From assembly GCA_003141275.1 (NCBI GenBank), contig PLLM01000026.1, forward strand, positions 11,408 through 58,426: a DNA stretch of 47,019 bases, in the 5' to 3' direction. Positions 1 through 7,468 of this stretch are shown piece after piece. Source of the DNA: Phycisphaerales bacterium (GTDB lineage: Bacteria > Planctomycetota > Phycisphaerae > Sedimentisphaerales > Anaerobacaceae). How positions within the stretch are numbered: the stretch's first letter is position 1; each line of letters opens with the position of its first letter. The position numbers and the translations under genes are program-made. Below the pieces are notes generated by a model, which saw nothing but the letters and a program-made list of their open reading frames with translations, searched no databases and had not been told where the DNA came from.

Positions 1-351
1 AAGACCTTCCACCACGACAAATACTGGTCGGCACATCCAAAGGATAAACGCGAACCGTTCACCGTTGACAACAAACAATCCGACGACCACAATGAAATCC
101 ACGACAATATGTTCTGCCTTGAGCCGGAAGAGACAATCGACTTTTTCAAGACCGAGGAGAAGCCCTGGATTGCCTTCAAGACGCTTGCTGCCGGCGCGAT
201 ATCGCCCAAAAGCGGTTTCAAGTATGCCTTTGAAAATGGCGCGGATTTCATTGCCGTGGGTATGTTCGATTTCCAAATTGCCGAAGATACGGGTGCTGTC
301 CGGGAAGTCCTCGAAAAAACAACGCAAAGACAGCGCCAGTGGCGTAGTTAA
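1..351 (+). CDS. C-terminal part of a TIM-barrel-like protein
   Basis: The frame is open from the first base, so the gene starts upstream; 116 residues remain before TAA at 349-351. The segment KPWIAFKTLAAGAISP followed by an alternating hydrophobic stretch (ADFIAVGMFDFQIAED) reads like the last two strand-helix units of an aldolase or aldo/keto-reductase-type barrel. I remember similar C-termini in conserved planctomycete proteins but cannot name the family or the substrate. An internal ATG at 109 is not a credible start because the protein is colinear upstream of it. It converges on the small membrane-protein gene that follows, with 5 bases between the stops. Confidence 0.6.
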   Translation, partial: KTFHHDKYWSAHPKDKREPFTVDNKQSDDHNEIHDNMFCLEPEETIDFFKTEEKPWIAFKTLAAGAISPKSGFKYAFENGADFIAVGMFDFQIAEDTGAVREVLEKTTQRQRQWRS

Positions 352-356
352 ACTCT

Positions 357-620
357 TTAATGCGATTGTTTTTCGTCGGGCTTGTCGTCGGTTTTCTTTT
401 TGAACCTGGATTTGAGCTTTTCCATAAATTTCTCAGCGGCAGCCCTTTGTTTGTCATTGAGAAACTTTCTGAAAACAAATTGCCTAATCCCCAGAAGCTC
501 AAGCCCTATTAACGCCAGCCATGAGCCGGGCGTGAACGGCGTCAATAACGCGAAAATCCCGTAGATAATCAGAATTACGCCAATTACTTTTTTAATTATT
601 GTCTTCGCTATTGTCTTCAT
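357..620 (-). CDS. Small PGPGW-type membrane protein
   Basis: This is an 87-residue protein. A basic N-terminus (KTIAKTIIKK) is followed by a hydrophobic stretch from about residue 10 to 45 that can form two membrane segments around the turn LTPFTPGSW. The C-terminal 35 residues are highly charged (Lys, Glu, Asp) and probably cytoplasmic. The proline-glycine-tryptophan turn, the size and the charged tail fit the PGPGW family of small inner-membrane proteins, whose function is not known. It is transcribed away from the ASCH gene, and the 81 bases between them must hold any promoters for both. Confidence 0.6.
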   Translation of the reverse strand: MKTIAKTIIKKVIGVILIIYGIFALLTPFTPGSWLALIGLELLGIRQFVFRKFLNDKQRAAAEKFMEKLKSRFKKKTDDKPDEKQSH

Positions 621-701
621 TTTCCCCGGGGATTATAAACCAGCCGTCGTGAACGGTCAAAGTTATTGCCAAACGACGCTGTTGTCACTATAAAAGGCGA
701 A

Positions 702-1121
702 ATGAACCATCATTTAGCCATTTTGAAAAAGCCGTATTTAGATGCGATACTGGCGGGACACAAGACAATCGAATCGCGTCTATATCAGACAAAACAAAAA
801 TGGCTTTCGCAGATAAGCAAGGGCGACAAAATCTTCCTCAAGGTAAGCTCAGGTCCTGTTATAGCAACGGTAATCGTTGACAAGGTGAAATACTACGAAA
901 ACCTGACCGCAGGGCAGATTTTAGAAATGCAAAAACAATACAATCAGCAAATCCTCGGCGACGAGCAATACTGGCGGGAAAAAATCAATTCAAAATGCGG
1001 TGTTCTTGTATGGTTAAAAGATGTGCAGCCGATTCCCCATCGATTCATAAAAAAATTCGATTGGCGCGCCTGGGTAGTCCTGACGCCAAAAGAAAATTTC
1101 GGTCTGCTTGTCTCTAAGTAA
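702..1121 (+). CDS. ASCH-domain protein
   Basis: The 139-residue product begins HLAILKKPYLDAILAGHKTIESRL, the usual opening of ASCH domains: a small beta-barrel related to PUA that binds RNA or nucleotides. Conserved features include the KxxxxxIlaGxKtiEsR helix, the central GDKIFLKV strand and the aromatic C-terminal strand. I start at the ATG at 702, because an AAGGCGA purine stretch sits just before it. An in-frame TTG at 666 would add 12 residues that do not look conserved. It stands alone and converges on rdgB. The substrate or RNA partner cannot be read from the sequence. Confidence 0.7.
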   Translation: MNHHLAILKKPYLDAILAGHKTIESRLYQTKQKWLSQISKGDKIFLKVSSGPVIATVIVDKVKYYENLTAGQILEMQKQYNQQILGDEQYWREKINSKCGVLVWLKDVQPIPHRFIKKFDWRAWVVLTPKENFGLLVSK

Positions 1122-1126
1122 CCCAA

Positions 1127-1741
1127 TTAAATAATCTTCTCAAGATAAGTCCTTAACGAACGAATCGCGTTGCCTCGATGGGAAATCGCGTTTTTTTCTT
1201 CGGAAGTCATCTGGGCAACCGTCTTGTTCGATTTCGGCACGAAGAAAATCGGGTCATAGCCAAAACCGTTCTCGCCCATCGGCTTATCTATAATCAATCC
1301 CTCTAATTTCCCCGACGTCTCAATCAAAACCTTTCCCGGGCTTGCCAGGCACAGGCAGCACATAAATCTGGCAGTTCTTTTTTCCTTTGGAACGTCTTTG
1401 AGAAGTTTTAAGACCTTGGCCATATTCTTATGGTCGATGAGTCCGCGATTTGCCTCTTTTACGCCGGAGAATCTTGCGCTTTTCACCCCCGGCTGTCCAT
1501 TCAGCGCATCGACCACTAATCCCGAATCATCCGCAAGAGTCCAAAGGCCGGTTGCCTTGGCGTAGCCGATTGCTTTTTTGCGTGCGTTCTCGGCAAATGT
1601 TTTGCCATTTTCCTCAATCTCGCCCACGTCGGGAAAATCCGATAAGCCGACCAATTCAATATCACCTCCGAGCATTTCTCGCAGTTCTTTAAGCTTCCCC
1701 GGATTCGTGCTGGCTACAAGTATCCTGCGTTTCATTGGCAC
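1127..1741 (-). CDS. rdgB: XTP/dITP diphosphatase (RdgB/HAM1 family)
   Basis: This house-cleaning pyrophosphatase hydrolyses dITP, XTP and ITP to monophosphates, keeping deaminated purines out of nucleic acids. Family motifs are present: ASTNPGKLKE at the N-terminus (substrate lysine), DDSGLVVDALNGQPGVKSAR around residue 70, GENGFGYDPIF and the closing SHRGNA. Length (about 204) is normal. The frame opens at GTG 1741; the ATG at 1735 (MKRRILVAS) is the alternative, only two codons in, and may be the true start. It is the last gene of the arg operon, 10 bases after argF, so probably co-transcribed. Confidence 0.93.
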   Translation of the reverse strand: MPMKRRILVASTNPGKLKELREMLGGDIELVGLSDFPDVGEIEENGKTFAENARKKAIGYAKATGLWTLADDSGLVVDALNGQPGVKSARFSGVKEANRGLIDHKNMAKVLKLLKDVPKEKRTARFMCCLCLASPGKVLIETSGKLEGLIIDKPMGENGFGYDPIFFVPKSNKTVAQMTSEEKNAISHRGNAIRSLRTYLEKII

Positions 1742-1751
1742 GCTGTCCCGT

Positions 1752-2663
1752 TCAGCTCATCAGCTTCTTGACCAGCGCACGCTGGAAGTGCAGGCGATTC
1801 TCGGACTGGTCGAAGATAATCGAATTCGGTGATTCGACAACTTCATCGGTAATTTCGTAATCACGATAGGCAGGCAGACAGTGCATAATTTTTACGCCGG
1901 CGGGTGCGGATTTGAGAAGCTCGTCGTTGACCTGGAAACCCTTGAAGGCCTTGATGCGTTTTTGCTTTTCGGCTTCCTGGCCCATACTGACCCATGTATC
2001 GGTATAGACAACATCCGCACCGGCAACCGCCTCGGCAGGGTTATTGGTTATCGAGACGCTGTCGGCCTTGATGCCATTTGTTTTTTCTATGACGCCCCAG
2101 TCAAGTTCGTAGCCCTTGGGCGAGGCGACGACCAATTTCATATCGAGTTTCGCGGCCGTAAAAGCCAGCGATTGCGCAACGTTATTGCCGTCGCCGATAA
2201 ACGCTATTTTAACGCCCGACAGTCGGCCAAGATGTTCTTTTATCGTAAGCACGTCCGCCATCGCCTGGCAGGGATGCGACAAATCAGTCAGCGCATTTAT
2301 CACGGGCACGGTCGAATATTTGGCAAGTTCGACAACGGTGTTATGCGCGAACGTCCGCGCCATTATGCCGTCAACATATCGGCTCAGGACCCGCGCCATA
2401 TCTTTAATCGGCTCGCGTGCGCCGATGCCGCCGACGTCTTCGGGGCGAATGAATATCGCGGAGCCGCCCAAATCGGACATCGCGACCTGAAAGCTGATTC
2501 GCGTCCGCAGCGAGGGCTTTTCAAAAACCATCGCCAGCACCTTACACACGAGGCACAAATCACGACCGCCGCTTTTATAAAGCTTTTTCAACGAGATGCT
2601 TAAATCGAGCAGTTCATTTAATTCTTCCGTAGAACAATCGCTTATGCACAAAAAGTGTCTCAT
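1752..2663 (-). CDS. argF: Ornithine carbamoyltransferase
   Basis: Joins carbamoyl phosphate to ornithine to give citrulline in arginine synthesis; a cytosolic trimer in the family. Visible motifs are the carbamoyl-phosphate loop SLRTR (after EKP), HPCQAMADV, the ornithine loop DTWVSMGQE, and HCLPAYRDYEI, carrying the ornithine-binding Cys and Arg. The last motif is usually HCLPAHRG, so the Tyr is a mild variant. 303 residues is typical. The ATG overlaps the argD stop by four bases (ATGA), indicating translational coupling. The intact SMG loop favours ornithine rather than N-acetyl- or N-succinylornithine as substrate. Confidence 0.95.
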   Translation of the reverse strand: MRHFLCISDCSTEELNELLDLSISLKKLYKSGGRDLCLVCKVLAMVFEKPSLRTRISFQVAMSDLGGSAIFIRPEDVGGIGAREPIKDMARVLSRYVDGIMARTFAHNTVVELAKYSTVPVINALTDLSHPCQAMADVLTIKEHLGRLSGVKIAFIGDGNNVAQSLAFTAAKLDMKLVVASPKGYELDWGVIEKTNGIKADSVSITNNPAEAVAGADVVYTDTWVSMGQEAEKQKRIKAFKGFQVNDELLKSAPAGVKIMHCLPAYRDYEITDEVVESPNSIIFDQSENRLHFQRALVKKLMS

Positions 2664-3862
2664 TTTGTTTCGCCCATCACACTATCCAAGATACTTATCG
2701 CCTCATCGATTTGCTCTTTTGTAACAATCATCGCGGGCATAAAACGCAGCACGGTATTATTCGTGCAGTTAATTCGCAGGCCCCGCGCGAGGCACTTATC
2801 GACTATTTCAGCACCCGGCGATGACAGTTGCACGCCAATCATCAGCCCCTTGCCGCGTACTTCCTTGATGATGTCGTATTTTTCGCCGAGTTGTTCGAGT
2901 TTATGTTTAGCGTATTCGCCCATCTTCACTGCGTTTTCGATGAGGTTATCTTCCTCAATCGCCTCGACGACCGCTATGCCTGCCGCGCAGGCGATGCAGT
3001 TTCCGCCGAAAGTTGAGGCGTGCTTGCCGGGGACTAATTTGACCGCGAGTTCCTCTTTTGCCATCATCGCGCCTATTGCGACACCGCCGCCGAGCGCCTT
3101 TGCCAGCGTAATAATATCCGGCTCAACATCATAATGCTGATACGCGAACCACTTGCCCGTCCGCCCCATGCCAGTCTGCACCTCGTCGAATATCATTACT
3201 GCGCCTTTTTCGTCGCACAACTGGCGAATTGCCTCGACGTATTCCTTCGTCGCGACGTTAATGCCGCCCTCGCCCTGAATCGGCTCAATCATCACCGCGC
3301 AAACCTCATCGGTGAACGCCTTTTCGAGAGCGTTTATATCGTTATAGGGAACGTAAACAAAGCCGGGCAATAACGGCAAAAAACCCTCGTGATACTTGGG
3401 CTGAGCCGTCGCGGTAACCGTGGCGAAAGTCCGGCCGTGGAAACTGCCCTCGGCGGTAATAAATTTGTATTTGCCTTCGGCTGTCGCTAAACGCGCCAGC
3501 TTCAAAGCGCCCTCGTTGGCCTCTGCGCCGCTGTTGCAGAAAAAGCACTTGCCGCCGAAGCCGCGTTCACTAATCAGTTTCGCCAACTGGCCCTGCTGCT
3601 CCGAATAAAACGTGTTATCGATATGCAGAAGCTCACCCGCCTGCTTGCGAATCGCATCGACCACTTTCGGATGGCAATGGCCTATGCCGCTTACCGCCCA
3701 GCCGGGGAACATATCCAGAATTTTGTTGCCCTCGGCGTCGTAAAGATAACATCCTTCACCCTTAACAATCACCCGCGGCAGCCGTTTGTAATTGGCGATT
3801 ACGTATTTACTGTAAAGCTCTATTGTTTCCTGCGTCGTCATCTTTGTTTCTTGATTCTCCAT
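2660..3862 (-). CDS. argD: Acetylornithine aminotransferase
   Basis: Class-III PLP aminotransferase that converts N-acetylglutamate semialdehyde to N-acetylornithine. Motifs: CFFCNSGAEANEGALKLAR (PLP phosphate region), ITAEGSFHGRTFAT, IFDEVQTGMGRTGKWF, and LAKALGGGVAIGAM with the Schiff-base lysine. 400 residues, normal length. The start is uncertain. The ATG at 3862 adds MENQETK, coded by an AT-rich spacer resembling filler repeats found elsewhere here, and the ATG at 3841 (MTTQETIELYSKY) may be the ancestral start. Genes upstream and downstream are argB and argF, so the assignment to arginine rather than to GABA or succinylornithine use is well supported. Confidence 0.94.
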   Translation of the reverse strand: MENQETKMTTQETIELYSKYVIANYKRLPRVIVKGEGCYLYDAEGNKILDMFPGWAVSGIGHCHPKVVDAIRKQAGELLHIDNTFYSEQQGQLAKLISERGFGGKCFFCNSGAEANEGALKLARLATAEGKYKFITAEGSFHGRTFATVTATAQPKYHEGFLPLLPGFVYVPYNDINALEKAFTDEVCAVMIEPIQGEGGINVATKEYVEAIRQLCDEKGAVMIFDEVQTGMGRTGKWFAYQHYDVEPDIITLAKALGGGVAIGAMMAKEELAVKLVPGKHASTFGGNCIACAAGIAVVEAIEEDNLIENAVKMGEYAKHKLEQLGEKYDIIKEVRGKGLMIGVQLSSPGAEIVDKCLARGLRINCTNNTVLRFMPAMIVTKEQIDEAISILDSVMGETK

Positions 3863-3871
3863 TCTTAATTC

Positions 3872-4747
3872 TTACTTCACAATTTCAGTTCCAACGCCTT
3901 TGTCGGTGTAAATCTCAAGCAAAAGCGAATGTTCAATCTGTCCGTCGATAATATGCGCCTTTTTGACGCCCGCCTCAAGAGCGATTAAACACGCCTCGAC
4001 CTTGGGGAACATCGCGTCGGTAATAATTTTCGCGTCAATCATTTCCTTAATCTGCTGCTCGTTCAAGCTCGACACCCAGCTATTGGGGTCTTTTATATCC
4101 CTGCGAATCCCGTGCGTATCGCTTACCATTACTAATTTTTCGGCTTCGACCGCCGCAGCGACTTTGCCCGCCGCTGTATCGGCGTTGACGTTCAGGGTTC
4201 CGCCGAACTGGTCCATCGCGACCGAAGCGATTACAGGTATCGTCCCATCCGCGCAAAGCGTCTTCAAAAGCTGGCCGTTGACTTCGGTAACCTTGCCCAC
4301 AAAACCCAAATCGATTTTGCGCCCGTCAGGCCCGTCTAATCGCAACTGCTCGGCGAACAGCACGCAACTGCTCAGCGTATGAAGCGGCATTGTCCGGCAG
4401 CCCAGTTCGCCCAGCACCTTGCAGACCGGGTCATTTACGCTGTGAACCAGTGTGTGTTCGACTATCCGCAGCGTCCGCTCATCGGTATAGCGTCTGCCCT
4501 GGACCCAGACCGGCTCAAGGCCCGCCTCGTTCATCGCACGGGTTATCGCCTTGCCGCCGCCGTGGACAATAATCGTCCTTATGCCGACGGTTGACATAAA
4601 CGCCACGTCGGTCAGCAGTTTTCTTTGCAGACACTCGTCGTCCAGAACGCTGCCGCCCAATTTCACCACCACAATTTTACCCCGGAACTTGCGAATGTAC
4701 TCCATCGCCTCAATAAGCCCCTGGGCCTTGGTAATAGCTTCTTCCAC
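3872..4747 (-). CDS. argB: Acetylglutamate kinase
   Basis: Phosphorylates N-acetylglutamate, the second committed step of arginine synthesis and, in many bacteria, the feedback-controlled one. The amino acid kinase fold shows KLGGSVLDD (ATP loop), VHGGGKAITRAM (substrate loop), NVNADTAAGKVA and the C-terminal LLLEIYTDKGVGTEI. The N-terminal 20 residues before the kinase core match the extended, arginine-sensitive type, so feedback inhibition by arginine is a reasonable inference. GTG start at 4747 with GGAG eight bases upstream on the minus strand. First gene of argB-argD-argF-rdgB; a promoter candidate lies 40-70 bases upstream. Confidence 0.95.
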   Translation of the reverse strand: MEEAITKAQGLIEAMEYIRKFRGKIVVVKLGGSVLDDECLQRKLLTDVAFMSTVGIRTIIVHGGGKAITRAMNEAGLEPVWVQGRRYTDERTLRIVEHTLVHSVNDPVCKVLGELGCRTMPLHTLSSCVLFAEQLRLDGPDGRKIDLGFVGKVTEVNGQLLKTLCADGTIPVIASVAMDQFGGTLNVNADTAAGKVAAAVEAEKLVMVSDTHGIRRDIKDPNSWVSSLNEQQIKEMIDAKIITDAMFPKVEACLIALEAGVKKAHIIDGQIEHSLLLEIYTDKGVGTEIVK

Positions 4748-4786
4748 GCCTGCATCTCCAAAAAAGTTAGTGTGCGTAAAATCGTA

Positions 4787-4815
4787 AGTTTATGATTGCT
4801 ATAGGCACACGTCAA
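4787..4815 (-). promoter_or_regulatory. Candidate sigma-70-type promoter of the arg operon
   Basis: On the minus strand TTGACG (4815-4810), a 17-base spacer and TAAACT (4792-4787) lie upstream of argB, about 40 bases before its GTG. The match is 5/6 and 4/6 to consensus. The rest of 4816-4966 shows nothing recognisable. Confidence 0.4.
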
Positions 4816-4966
4816 TCAACAATTTCCGCCAATCGCAGTTTTTGACTTGCGAGGCATACAATTCAGGAGCTTTACGATTTGAACCGGCAGGAGATACTAA
4901 CATTAAATCTCGAAGTTTTTCGATTCATTCACAATCGACGGCGCAAAACAACAAAAACCTTACGCT

Positions 4967-5584
4967 TCAATCGCTGGCTCGAAACCAGTGCTCATTTACT
5001 TTTGTCGTGTTATACCATCGTTTGGCCGTTTTAGAACCTTTTTCAATAACGCCGTTTGAGCGGTAAAGATATGCAATGTGCTTAGGTGGCGGCCCCGCTG
5101 CTCCCACAAAAAATTCGATTGTGAGCGTACCATCATCTTCACGATAAGTAATCGGCGGTATGTATGAAAGTCGAATCCAACCGCTCGGAAATTCTTTGAG
5201 GTGTCCGTCAGGGGTAACGTTTCTCTCTATATTAGACGCAACTTGCTCATATTGAAAAAGGTGTCTTTGAAATCTTGTCTTACACAAATAGTCCGCCGGT
5301 CGAGTCAGCAATAAGGCCGCCAGAGGCCCGAGGATTATTAGCGTCAGCGGTAAAAGAGAACGTATCTTGTGTTGTTTCCACTGGCGGATAACTGCAATAA
5401 TATTTACAGGTAACATTATGAGCAAAGACAGGGCAAGCAACAAAAGTGTGAGTGCACAAACGATAAAACCTAAATTTGTAACGATTGCGATTACACAGCC
5501 GCCAAATGCGAAAAGATTCAAACCGAACCATGCAAGCGGAAGTAATATTGCCAGAACAAGACTTATCCCAAAAAGCGCCTTCAC
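4967..5584 (-). CDS. Hypothetical membrane protein
   Basis: This 205-residue protein has three likely membrane helices in its first half, at about residues 4-28, 32-62 and 78-95, with short linkers between them. A soluble C-terminal domain of about 110 residues follows. That domain is rich in beta-type alternation (GHLKEFPSGWIRLSYIPPITY, TLTIEFFVGAAG) and probably faces outside. I recognise no family. The domain ends in WYNTTKVNEHWFRASD. It reads in the same direction as the arg operon but 219 bases upstream, with a promoter candidate in between, so it is probably a separate unit. Confidence 0.65.
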   Translation of the reverse strand: MKALFGISLVLAILLPLAWFGLNLFAFGGCVIAIVTNLGFIVCALTLLLLALSLLIMLPVNIIAVIRQWKQHKIRSLLPLTLIILGPLAALLLTRPADYLCKTRFQRHLFQYEQVASNIERNVTPDGHLKEFPSGWIRLSYIPPITYREDDGTLTIEFFVGAAGPPPKHIAYLYRSNGVIEKGSKTAKRWYNTTKVNEHWFRASD

Positions 5585-5714
5585 TCAGTATCTCCTGTAA
5601 AAACAAAGGCCATTTGAATATTTATTATACCTACCACTGCATTGAATGTGAAGGTACTTTGTAATGGCAGAATTCGCTTGTAAAAGCATGGACTCTGGGA
5701 TGTTAATGTTTTGG

Positions 5715-5790
5715 GATTGCTTCGCTTCGCTCGCAATGACACAGCAACGCACTTTTTGTCATTGCGAGGAGTGAAGCGACGAAGCAATCT
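5715..5790. repeat. REP-like inverted repeat
   Basis: The arms GATTGCTTCGCTTCGCTCGC (from 5715) and GCGAGGAGTGAAGCGACGAA (to 5784) extend to matching ends GATTGC...AATGAC / GTCATT...GCAATC, with 18 bases between them. This is a type of extragenic palindrome widespread in environmental bacterial genomes. It lies in the 303-base gap between the membrane protein and the AI-2E transporter. Nothing else in that gap is recognisable. Confidence 0.75.
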
Positions 5791-5887
5791 CGACTTTTTC
5801 AACGGACACACAGACAGCGGTTTTAGCGGTTGCTATGCGGCAGACAGATTTGTATACTCACGCGGGTCGTTGAACAGGGGAATTAAA

Positions 5888-7012
5888 ATGATTAAGGACC
5901 AGCAAAGAATCGAACAGATAGCGGGACTAATCGTCATCGGCGCGATAATCGTCGGCTGCGCGCTTGTGCTGCGGCCCTTCGCCCTGGCTATTCTCTGGGC
6001 GTCTATCCTGTGTTTTGTCACATGGCCGCTGCGTGAGCTATTATTGAAATGGTTTCGCGGCCGGCACAATCTTACCGCGGCGGTGATGACTATCGTTCTT
6101 TTGCTCGTGCTTTTCGTGCCGTTTTTTGTGATTGGTCTGACTTTCACCGAAAACCTCAGTTCAGGACTAAAATGGCTTGAAACCCATAAGGACGCGGCAT
6201 TGCTGCCTCTCCCCGCATGGGTCGAACGTATTCCATTCGCAGGTGCAAAGATTAGCGAATATTGGTCTCACCTGGCCGAAGATGCTGAACCTGTCTTAAG
6301 CCGGCTTCAGCCCTGGTTTGAGCAAGCGGGTTTGTGGCTGCTGAAATACAGTTTCAATTTTGCCCAGGGCGTTTTCACCCTCGCGATGAGCGTGCTGATT
6401 GCGTTTTTTCTATACCGTGACGGCGAAGGAATCATCGCCAATCTTCGTGAGGCCTTCCAGCGGATAAGCGGCGACTATGCTCAGCGCCTGATGAATGTCA
6501 TACAAACAACCGTGCAAAGCGTCGTGTACGGCACGATAGGCACAGCTTTGGCCCAGGGTGGTTTGGCGGGAATAGGATTCGCAATCGCGGGAGTGCCCTC
6601 CCCGATGCTGCTCGCTACGTTTACTTTTATCCTGGGTTTCATTCCATTTGGCCCGCCGATTATCTGGATATGCGCATCTGCATGGCTCTTTGCAGAGAGA
6701 TACATCGGCTGGGGCGTTTTTATGCTTATCTATGGCACATTCTGTATCAGCGGAATCGATAACGTCATAAGGCCCTACATCATCAGCCGAGGCGCCAAGT
6801 TGTCATTCATCGTAACTTTTATCGGCGTGCTCGGCGGTATAGTGGCATTCGGCTTCATCGGCGTTTTTCTCGGGCCTACCCTGTTGGCTGTAGGATACAG
6901 TTTGGCCCACGAGATTCTCACTAATCGCAGTTCCGCTCTTGCGCCAGAACCGGCTTGCGAGTCCCAAAAGCCATCGGACGAGAAGACCGTCGGGGCTGAT
7001 GGAAAAAATTAA
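5888..7012 (+). CDS. AI-2E family transporter (PerM/YdiK-like)
   Basis: The 374-residue polytopic protein has about eight hydrophobic segments: two at the N-terminus (LIVIGAIIVGCALVLRPFALAILWA), a long soluble segment at about residues 95-155, and a C-terminal helix cluster with FILGFIPFGPPIIWI and GFIGVFLGPTLLAVGY. This architecture and those Gly-Pro motifs are typical of the AI-2E transporter superfamily. Members include exporters of autoinducer-2 and Na+/H+ antiporters, so the substrate stays open. The start at 5888 is fixed by AGGGG at 5876-5880. A longer frame from 5711 would translate the REP-like hairpin and is rejected. Monocistronic, with a hairpin terminator at 7071. Confidence 0.85.
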   Translation: MIKDQQRIEQIAGLIVIGAIIVGCALVLRPFALAILWASILCFVTWPLRELLLKWFRGRHNLTAAVMTIVLLLVLFVPFFVIGLTFTENLSSGLKWLETHKDAALLPLPAWVERIPFAGAKISEYWSHLAEDAEPVLSRLQPWFEQAGLWLLKYSFNFAQGVFTLAMSVLIAFFLYRDGEGIIANLREAFQRISGDYAQRLMNVIQTTVQSVVYGTIGTALAQGGLAGIGFAIAGVPSPMLLATFTFILGFIPFGPPIIWICASAWLFAERYIGWGVFMLIYGTFCISGIDNVIRPYIISRGAKLSFIVTFIGVLGGIVAFGFIGVFLGPTLLAVGYSLAHEILTNRSSALAPEPACESQKPSDEKTVGADGKN

Positions 7013-7070
7013 CAATTGATTTCTGAACCTATTCGAACAGGCCTGCGTATAGGTTACGAACGATGACCAC

Positions 7071-7123
7071 GGGCTGCGGTAATTCTCTCCTCTCCTCCCT
7101 CCTGACCGCAGCCCAATCTTTTT
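7071..7123 (+). terminator. Hairpin with pyrimidine-rich loop, terminator-like
   Basis: A perfect 10-bp stem GGGCTGCGGT/ACCGCAGCCC (7071-7080 and 7105-7114) closes a 24-base loop made almost only of C and T, including repeated CCTCC. AATCTTTTT follows. It can end the AI-2E transcript on the plus strand. Its loop type is matched by a second hairpin at 7376. Confidence 0.6.
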
Positions 7124-7255
7124 GCCCGCAAATACCGCGGTTATACGCAGAACCCATAGGTTTTACGCAAACACAAGGATAACTTGTAATGGTAGATTTC
7201 GGGGGTTGTTTTTCGCCAGGAACGCGAAAAAACGTGTTTTTCCCGAAGATTTCCC

Positions 7256-7284
7256 TTGTCGAACCCGGCTGGCTATGGTAAAAT
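7256..7284 (+). promoter_or_regulatory. Candidate promoter of a small RNA
   Basis: TTGTCG (7256-7261), a 17-base spacer and TAAAAT (7279-7284): 4/6 and 5/6 to the sigma-70 consensus. It points at a stretch with no ORF that ends in the terminator hairpin at 7376-7433. Confidence 0.35.
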
Positions 7285-7290
7285 AATCTT

Positions 7291-7433
7291 GTTAATACTG
7301 TAGAGGCGAGAGTGTTGCCGAAATACCCCACACCCGTAGGCAATATACGCCAATTTTTGTGATTTTTTGTACCAACAACAGGGCTGGGATATCTCGCTTT
7401 CTCCCCTCCCTCCGACCCAGTCCTGTTTTTTTA
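7291..7433 (+). ncRNA. Candidate small RNA of about 140 nt with C/U-rich loop
   Basis: Between the promoter candidate at 7256-7284 and an intrinsic terminator lies a non-coding stretch. A small internal hairpin (GTTGCC with GGCAA, about 7314-7343) is followed by the terminator stem AACAGGGCTGGG/CCCAGTCCTGTT at 7377-7388 and 7416-7427. The stem has one G-U pair, a 27-base loop containing CCCCTCCCTCC, and a run of T. The loop is complementary to Shine-Dalgarno sequences, as in known trans-acting sRNAs with C-rich loops. This reading rests on pattern only. The alternative is a plain terminator opposing the terminase gene that ends at 7469 on the other strand. Confidence 0.35.
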
Positions 7434-7468
7434 TTTTATGCGCAGAATCAGCCCATCCCCGGCTCTGC

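Noticed and set aside
1881-2603. A 240-codon plus-strand frame opposite argF
   Set aside because: A shadow of the argF reading frame; no domain or start signal.
5711-5887. Longer N-terminus for the AI-2E transporter
   Set aside because: It would translate the REP-like hairpin, and the ATG at 5888 has a clear AGGGG.
7071-7433. SRP RNA, 6S RNA or a known riboswitch
   Set aside because: The conserved SRP loop sequence and 6S-like long open helix are missing, and I see no known aptamer motif.
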